Below are positions 58,809-64,000 of a DNA stretch of 64,000 nucleotides, piece by piece. The stretch covers positions 620,001 through 684,000 of the forward strand of contig OX335598.1 in NCBI GenBank assembly GCA_946893605.1. The letters run 5' to 3'. The position numbers were made by a program, and so were the translations under genes. The notes below the pieces were generated by a model. It did not search any database. It had not been told where the DNA came from and saw nothing but the letters and a program-made list of their open reading frames with translations. How positions within the stretch are numbered: position 1 is the stretch's first letter; every line of letters starts with the position of its first letter. The stretch is from Candidatus Saccharimonadota bacterium. GTDB lineage: Bacteria > Patescibacteriota > Saccharimonadia > Saccharimonadales > Saccharimonadaceae.

Positions 58809-59891
58809 TTATTTCTCTTGTTTGACTTGAATCGTACTTTTGTAACTTGCGCCAGATAGACGATCAAACATAAAACGTCGGTTAAATAGGGCTACGACAA
58901 TTGTAATTAATACGAATAATATGAATACTAAGAACGCAATTGCGAATAGACAGAGAAACAATAGCGAATTCGCTTCCTTATTAAATTCACTCGCTAGGTA
59001 AAACAAGCCTGCGGGAATGATGCGAAAATATATCGTAAGTAAGATTCCTCTGAAAATTGTGCGAATCCATTTTTTATTTTCAAATGTTAGCCCAAACTTT
59101 AATAATGCGCTACCAAAAGTTTTACCATTCAGTAGAGGAATTAGGCTAAAATAGAGGGCTAAAAATAGCGAAAACGGAAGTTGGGTTTTTGATAAGGTGT
59201 AAGGAATACGGATGATAACAGCGTCGATTATTAGAGATAAACTAACGCGGACTGCAGAAACTCGTGAGCCAGCCTCAAGGGATTTTTCATCTATTTCTTC
59301 CCTGGACGGAAGTAGCCACGTCGCAAACCAGCCCAGAAAGTAACCGATGCATCCGCCTACCGTGTTCTGGATGATATCATCGACGTCGGCTAATCGGTAA
59401 GGTCCTGAATAGATGAAATAAAGTCCAGACAGTTGCGTTAACTCAAAGAATAAACTTGAAATAGCCGTCAATAACAACGTCTTTTTAAGGCTACATTTGA
59501 AATAGTAGCGCAGGTAAATTCCGAACGGAATGAGCATTAAAACGTTGAAAGCAGGAACGTAAAAAGTGGGATGTTTTATCGTCGTAATCCAAGTTGAGCT
59601 ATCTGTTAATACAAGTGGACTATTCTTTATAAAATCTGCGACGAATGAAAACGGGATTAAATTCAGATTTTCTGCGTAAGTTGTGTGAACGGATTCTGGA
59701 TTTGGTAACGGTAAAATAACTAAGAAATACACAGTTAATAAATACAGAATAAAGGAATAGAAAATCAAAGTCCGCAGCTTATTAACAGAGCCGTATTTTC
59801 GATAGTTCGCAATCATATACGGCAACGTGATAAGAAAAGCCAAGATTGGGAAAAGGATTAGTGCGACCTTAATAGAAATTAGATATCCCAT
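58809..59891 (-). CDS. VanZ-like plus RDD-domain fusion membrane protein
   Basis: About 360 aa. The first half is VanZ-like: helices with LNLIPFSFVADFI, NVLMLIPFGIYLRYYF, SSLFFELTQLSGLYFI and DVDDIIQNTVGGCIGYFLGW. The second half is an RDD-type domain (SLSLIIDAVIIRIPYTLS; GSALLKFGLTFENKKW; GILLTIYFRIIPAGLFYL). VanZ confers teicoplanin tolerance in enterococci by an unknown route, so envelope or lipid work is likely; resistance is not implied. I start at 59891 (MGYLISIKVALILF) because a TATAAT box ends seven bases before it; longer in-frame starts to 59966 would overlap the promoter. Confidence 0.8.
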   Translation of the reverse strand: MGYLISIKVALILFPILAFLITLPYMIANYRKYGSVNKLRTLIFYSFILYLLTVYFLVILPLPNPESVHTTYAENLNLIPFSFVADFIKNSPLVLTDSSTWITTIKHPTFYVPAFNVLMLIPFGIYLRYYFKCSLKKTLLLTAISSLFFELTQLSGLYFIYSGPYRLADVDDIIQNTVGGCIGYFLGWFATWLLPSREEIDEKSLEAGSRVSAVRVSLSLIIDAVIIRIPYTLSKTQLPFSLFLALYFSLIPLLNGKTFGSALLKFGLTFENKKWIRTIFRGILLTIYFRIIPAGLFYLASEFNKEANSLLFLCLFAIAFLVFILFVLITIVVALFNRRFMFDRLSGASYKSTIQVKQEK

Positions 59892-59904
59892 AAACTCCAT
59901 TATA
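59892..59904 (-). promoter_or_regulatory. Leaderless -10 promoter of VanZ-RDD gene
   Basis: TATAAT (minus strand, 59904-59899), seven bases GGAGTTT, then ATG at 59891. GGAG is only three bases from the ATG, too close to act as a normal ribosome-binding site. Confidence 0.5.
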
Positions 59905-60032
59905 CTAAACATTTTCTCTGTAAAATCCAGGATGACTATTTCTATGCTGGGAAATATACTTGACAAAAAACAAAGCTTATGCTAGCATTATAACCAGTAT
60001 TCTAAAAATAGATACAAAAAGAAAGAACAAAA

Positions 60033-60374
60033 ATGAATTTAGTACAACAGTTTTTCACCGTTACAACTATGTTTGTCAGTTTGAATGTAGCGTTTGGTGT
60101 GCTGCTGCACGATACCAACGTCGATAAAGCGTTTTTGTCATCTTGGAAAACATATAGCGTTCAAAGTGACGTTGAGGGTGAAATAAAAATGCCAGAAACA
60201 AAGCCTCATACTCATCCAGAACACGCTCAATTGTCAAATGTGTTGAAAGAAGGTTCAGCGCGACCGCGAACTACGCCTCGCAACAACGATAAGAAGCGAT
60301 TACGCCAAAAATATGCTGCCCGTGGTCAACATATTTTTGACGGATATCACCTTGATTTTGAAGGTGTGAGCTAG
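60033..60374 (+). CDS. Hypothetical exported or membrane-associated small protein
   Basis: A 113-aa protein: a moderately hydrophobic N terminus (FFTVTTMFVSLNVAFGVLL), then a polar, basic rest with a His-rich patch (ETKPHTHPEHAQLS) and Arg/Lys clusters (RPRTTPRNNDKKRLRQK). No family recognised. A TATAAC box near 59990 and AAAGAAAGAAC upstream are weak expression signals. It converges on valS, the stops two bases apart. Confidence 0.5.
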   Translation: MNLVQQFFTVTTMFVSLNVAFGVLLHDTNVDKAFLSSWKTYSVQSDVEGEIKMPETKPHTHPEHAQLSNVLKEGSARPRTTPRNNDKKRLRQKYAARGQHIFDGYHLDFEGVS

Positions 60375-60375
60375 G

Positions 60376-62931
60376 CTATTTTAAGCTAATCACTTCCAGT
60401 TCTGAAACAAGCCGAGTAATGATTTTTTCTTGCTCGGCTAATTGCTCGCGAGTTTCCTCGACAAGGTGAGCTGGCGCCTTCTCAACGTAAGTCGGATTTT
60501 CCAGGCGCTTCTTTAATCCCGCCAATTTCTGACGTGCTTCGGCTAGGCGCATTTCCAAATTTTCCTGATGCTGGTACAGAGTTTCACTATCGATATCTAG
60601 CCATGCTTCCCTGTTAGCCGCTGCTAATCTCAGTCCGCGCGGCTGATCCGTGTGCTCAATTGCCTCAAGCCGCATCAGATGCTTAATTGTGTCTTGATTA
60701 TCAGCGATAAGACTGTCATTGCCGTATAACAATCGATATTTCTTATTCCCTGGCAGTTCAGCAATCACCCAGCGACCTTCGGCGACCAAGAGTTTAAGTT
60801 GCTCGAATTGCTCGGCAGCAATCGGATCAAACTTCTCTGGAGTTGGCCAAGCCTCACGCATCAAAATGCCGTCGGTGTAATTAAGCGTTTGCCAAATTGT
60901 TTCCGTAACAAACGGCGCAAATGGATGAGCAATTTTCAAAGAAGTTGCCAAAACCCAAGATAGCAACGGACGATTGATCGCGGTTTTAGACGATTCAATG
61001 TACCAGTCAGCTACGTCGTCCCAAATGGTGTGATAGACAGTTTCAGACGCCTCTGAGAAGCGACATTGCTCTAATCGAACGGCGATATTGTTGGCGGCGT
61101 CGTTCAATTGGCGAATAATCCAGTGATCGGCCGGAGTTTGTGGCTCTAAGTCGATAATTTGGTGATTATCGCCAATTTGCGCCTCGACAAACCTGGCAAT
61201 ATTCCATAGCTTATTGCAGAAGTTGCGAGCAGCGATAACAGAGCCGCGGTTAAAGGCCTGACTTTGAGCTGGCGCTCGCCCAGAAATAAGTCCCATGCGT
61301 GTGGCGTCAGATCCAAATTCTGCGACCAACTCCATAGGATTTATAACATTACCCTTAGACTTGGACATTTTTTGGTTGTGCTCGTCATTAACCATTCCGT
61401 GAAGATAAACTTCTTTGAATGGCAACTTCCCTGTTCGGTACAGACTGAGCATGATCATTCGCGAAACCCATGCGCGCATAATATCCATACCAGTTTCCAT
61501 CATGTCGGTTGGGAAATAATTAGCTAAATCGCCGTCGGTCAGATAATCCGTTACAATATATGGCCATTGTCCAGATGAGAACCAGGTGTCAAAGGTATCC
61601 TCTTCTCTGATGTATGTTGTGCCATTTACAACAATACTTTGCTCGTTGATGCGAGTATCGAATATCCAATCCTTAGGGTCGTTTTCATTTACAAACGCAG
61701 GAATTGGTATTCCCCATGGAATCTGTCGTGAAATATTCCAGTCTTTCAATTGCTCAAAATATGCGATAAGTTCTTTGCGCTTGGATGCTGGGTAAAAAGT
61801 GATTTCTTCTTTTTTGAGTGCATCAATTGCTGGCTGTGCGAGTGATTGTGTTTTAATAAACCACTGCTCTTTAATCATTGGCTCAATTACGCTGCCACAC
61901 CTATAACAATGTCCAACGGCGTGTTCAATTTCAGTCTCACCGCGGCGTAGCTCCAGTGCTTCCAGTGCTTCCAAAACCCGAGCGCGAGCTTCTACTGGCG
62001 TTAATCCTAAGAACTGCGCTGGCACATTTATCATCTTCCCTTCTGGGCTGATGATTGATTCTAAAGGCAAATCATGGCGTTTTGCAATTTCAAAGTCGTT
62101 CGGGTCGTGCGCCGGTGTAATTTTAACTGCGCCAGTACCGTAGCTCATGTCGACGTATTCGTCTGCGATGATAGGAATTTCCTTATCGACAATCGGCAGT
62201 AAAATGCGAGTTCCAACCAATTTTTTGTATCGCTCATCATCTGGATGAACCGCCACAGCAACGTCGCCGAGCATAGTTTCTGGGCGCGTAGTAGCTACGA
62301 TAATCTCGCCAATTTTATCTAATGTCGGGTAAGCTATTTTCCACAACTTCCCTTTTTCGTTCTTATGTTCTACTTCGATGTCGGCAAAGCTGGTTTGGTG
62401 TTCGGTACAATAATTGACAATTCGCTCACCTCTGTAAACCAAATTGTCATCCCACATTTTCTTAAATGTGTCGTATACGGTGTTGATAACTTTGTCGTCC
62501 AGAGTGAATGTCAAATGCTTCCATGACGCACTAACACCTAACGCGCGCAATTGCAGCTCCATATTGCCGCGTTTTTCTTGTACAAAATTCCAAACTTGAC
62601 TATACAATTGGTCACGTGAAAAATCGAAGCGACTCTTCCCTTGCTTCGTCAATTCTCTTTCATACACAACCCAAGTTTCAAACCCAGCGTGGTCGGCGCC
62701 TGGAATAAATACGGCGTCGTCGCCCTTCATTCGGTGATAGCGAATCAGAATATCCTTCAAATTCATATCGAGCGCGTGTCCAATGTGAAGATTACCGTTA
62801 GCGTTAGGTGGCGGCATAATGATTGAATATGGCTTACCTACCCCTGTTGGCTCTAATGCACCACTGGTTTCCCATAGGGCGTAAATGTTTGGCTCGTAAT
62901 CGTTTGGTATGTATTGTTTAGCTAGCTGCAT
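60376..62931 (-). CDS. valS: Valyl-tRNA synthetase
   Basis: An 851-aa class I synthetase, intact. HIGH motif in PPPNANGNLHIGHALDMNLK (about residues 40-59), GADHAGFETWVVYE, the CP1 editing domain with ATTRPETMLGDVAVAVHPDD, KMSKS motif in HNQKMSKSKGNVINPMELV, an anticodon-binding helical domain and the C-terminal coiled coil typical of ValRS (about 785-845, QKLAGLKKRLENPTYVEKAP). It attaches valine to tRNA-Val. It has an unusually long upstream region containing a small reading frame. Confidence 0.97.
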   Translation of the reverse strand: MQLAKQYIPNDYEPNIYALWETSGALEPTGVGKPYSIIMPPPNANGNLHIGHALDMNLKDILIRYHRMKGDDAVFIPGADHAGFETWVVYERELTKQGKSRFDFSRDQLYSQVWNFVQEKRGNMELQLRALGVSASWKHLTFTLDDKVINTVYDTFKKMWDDNLVYRGERIVNYCTEHQTSFADIEVEHKNEKGKLWKIAYPTLDKIGEIIVATTRPETMLGDVAVAVHPDDERYKKLVGTRILLPIVDKEIPIIADEYVDMSYGTGAVKITPAHDPNDFEIAKRHDLPLESIISPEGKMINVPAQFLGLTPVEARARVLEALEALELRRGETEIEHAVGHCYRCGSVIEPMIKEQWFIKTQSLAQPAIDALKKEEITFYPASKRKELIAYFEQLKDWNISRQIPWGIPIPAFVNENDPKDWIFDTRINEQSIVVNGTTYIREEDTFDTWFSSGQWPYIVTDYLTDGDLANYFPTDMMETGMDIMRAWVSRMIMLSLYRTGKLPFKEVYLHGMVNDEHNQKMSKSKGNVINPMELVAEFGSDATRMGLISGRAPAQSQAFNRGSVIAARNFCNKLWNIARFVEAQIGDNHQIIDLEPQTPADHWIIRQLNDAANNIAVRLEQCRFSEASETVYHTIWDDVADWYIESSKTAINRPLLSWVLATSLKIAHPFAPFVTETIWQTLNYTDGILMREAWPTPEKFDPIAAEQFEQLKLLVAEGRWVIAELPGNKKYRLLYGNDSLIADNQDTIKHLMRLEAIEHTDQPRGLRLAAANREAWLDIDSETLYQHQENLEMRLAEARQKLAGLKKRLENPTYVEKAPAHLVEETREQLAEQEKIITRLVSELEVISLK

Positions 62932-63032
62932 AAGTTATTCCATGGTTTTTTCATGTGAAAAAAGACAAAAGAAAAACAAAGTAGCTTTTCACGTGCAAAG
63001 CCCTTATTTATGTAATCTTCTAATTTCTCCAC
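62922..63032 (-). CDS. Possible upstream leader peptide overlapping valS start
   Basis: A 36-codon frame from GTG 63032 (VEKLEDYINKGFAREKLLCF and so on) that ends ten bases inside valS. A TATAAT box on the minus strand (63057-63052) lies just upstream, so it would sit in the valS leader. The same stretch contains an inverted repeat (TTTTTTCA-TG-TGAAAAAA, near 62948-62965). It has only one non-initiator Val codon (GTC), so classic attenuation at Val codons is unlikely. Existence is uncertain. Confidence 0.25.
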   Translation of the reverse strand: MEKLEDYINKGFAREKLLCFSFVFFHMKKPWNNLCS

Positions 63033-63092
63033 ATATTTATATTACATCTTAATTATACCACAAATTTATGTGGTGCGATGGATGAAATAAGG

Positions 63093-64000
63093 TTATTTTC
63101 TGATCGTTTGATACGCTCGATATAGCCAATATTGAAGTGGCTTTAAGGGGAATTCCCAGGTTGACCCGGAATAGATATCCTCGCCGCCGAATGATCGCTT
63201 AAACTTCGTAAAGCCAGCCCATGGGTGATTTTTTGGTGCGTTTTCAGGAGCAATTCCATATAAATCGACTTTCTCCATTTGACGATGTTTTGCATCGATT
63301 ATCGCTTCGGCGAGCAGGGCAGTTCCAGCGTTAAGCTTGCGATATTCTGGTGTAGAATTTGCTGCAGCATGCGCGTAAATTCGAGCTGTTTTTGAGTCGA
63401 AAAATAGGGCAGTAGCAATTACTTTATTATCGTATGTTGCGTACCAAAAAGAAGCGTCATTTGATGGAAGCAGGGAACCAGCTTGCTTATGAAAATATGA
63501 ATCTGGGTGCGGCGACATGCCGGTTCTCTTGGCAACTTCATGGATTAGTTCAAGAAAATACTTGATATCTTCTGGGCTTTGAGATTGATGAACAGTTACG
63601 CTTTTTTTGTGATAATTCCTATAACAATTCCTTACAGGTTGCGCCATACTTGCTATAATCTCTTCCTCTGGTTGCTGGAGATTGATAACGTGCGTATGTT
63701 CTGGCTGCAAATGGACATAAGTGGCTTTCTTCCAATGTTCATCAGATAATACCTTAGAAAAGGTGGGTTTAATTGGTCCGACTCTGAGGAAAGTTACGCC
63801 AAGTTTTTTACCTAGGTCAGCAAGATCTTTTAATGCCAACTGCAAATTTTTCTCATTAGTGGCGGTTGGTCCAAAAGGACAGTATAGGCGAGAATTACCC
63901 GTACCGCGCTCTAATATTGCGAAATATTCCCATCCTTCACCTCTGTTGTGAAAGACTTTTCGACCGAGCGATTGTTGGAATTTTTCCCAGGCTTCTGATT
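63093..64000 (-). CDS. FemAB-family peptidoglycan bridge aminoacyltransferase-like protein (5' end beyond window)
   Basis: The open frame runs to the right edge, giving at least 302 residues (SEAWEKFQQSLGRKVFHNRG at the edge). FemX/GNAT-fold features: FLRVGPIKPTF, VINLQQPEEEIIASMAQPVR, ATYDNKVIATALFFDSKTAR, TPEYRKLNAGTALLAEAIID, and the end in FKRSFGGEDIYSGSTWEFPL, matching the FemAB KxxFG closing motif. Such enzymes add amino acids from tRNA to lipid II or to wall peptides. An apparent TTG start inside is not used here because the frame continues upstream without a stop. Confidence 0.88.
   Translation of the reverse strand, partial: SEAWEKFQQSLGRKVFHNRGEGWEYFAILERGTGNSRLYCPFGPTATNEKNLQLALKDLADLGKKLGVTFLRVGPIKPTFSKVLSDEHWKKATYVHLQPEHTHVINLQQPEEEIIASMAQPVRNCYRNYHKKSVTVHQSQSPEDIKYFLELIHEVAKRTGMSPHPDSYFHKQAGSLLPSNDASFWYATYDNKVIATALFFDSKTARIYAHAAANSTPEYRKLNAGTALLAEAIIDAKHRQMEKVDLYGIAPENAPKNHPWAGFTKFKRSFGGEDIYSGSTWEFPLKPLQYWLYRAYQTIRK

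Overview
The window looks like about 64 kb around the replication origin of a Candidatus Saccharibacteria (TM7) chromosome, or a very close patescibacterial relative. This is inferred from gene content and order: rpmH-rnpA-yidC-jag facing away from dnaA-dnaN, a LexA-like protein cut down to its DNA-binding domain, a type IV secretion-like locus (PrgI, VirB4/TraC, VirB6-like, peptidoglycan hydrolases) with a row of VirB2/TrbC-type pilin genes, GtrA and VanZ/RDD membrane proteins, and compact, AT-rich genes. TGA is used as a normal stop, so this is not a Gracilibacteria or SR1 genome.

Layout. 1-0.6 kb: start of an anaerobic-type ribonucleotide reductase with two NrdR-type boxes. 0.6-2.1 kb: a P-loop kinase and an APH-fold phosphotransferase. 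2.3-5.5 kb: two tandem GH16 glucanase genes with leucine-rich repeats; only the second has a C-terminal sortase-like anchor. 6-6.5 kb: tRNA-Asn and the short LexA-like repressor, divergent from a surface-glycan cluster. 6.5-32.5 kb: that cluster holds an O-antigen ligase/polymerase-like protein, an initiating sugar-phosphate transferase, GT4 and GT2 glycosyltransferases, dTDP-rhamnose synthesis (rfbB, C, D, A), an aminosugar/sugar-modification set (DegT aminotransferase, Gfo/Idh dehydrogenase, ATP-grasp, epimerase, HAD), a Wzm/Wzt exporter, two GtrA proteins and a secreted lysozyme-like protein with FG-GAP-like repeats. 32.4-37.3 kb: jag, yidC, rnpA, rpmH, oriC, dnaA, dnaN. 37.3-52.7 kb: the secretion machine on the minus strand. 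53-55.4 kb: six pilin-like genes on the plus strand. 55.5-64 kb: hsp20, comF, rlmH, five tRNAs (the window has six with tRNA-Asn and tRNA-Asp elsewhere), a seventh pilin-like gene, VanZ-RDD, valS and a FemAB-like gene cut by the window edge.

Working together: the glycan cluster plausibly builds and exports a rhamnose-containing surface polymer. The GH16 proteins and the lysozyme-like protein act outside the cell. The secretion locus would build a cell-envelope channel and pili, with its own murein-cutting enzymes; this fits a host-attached lifestyle but is inference.

Two general points matter to a user. First, many genes, including the essential dnaN, are interrupted by single-base indels, mostly one base missing from a short homopolymer, so most 'broken' genes here look like uncorrected sequence errors and are annotated at full span. 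Second, at least ten genes have a -10 box placed 6-7 bases (once 5) before the start codon with no ribosome-binding site, the layout of leaderless mRNAs.
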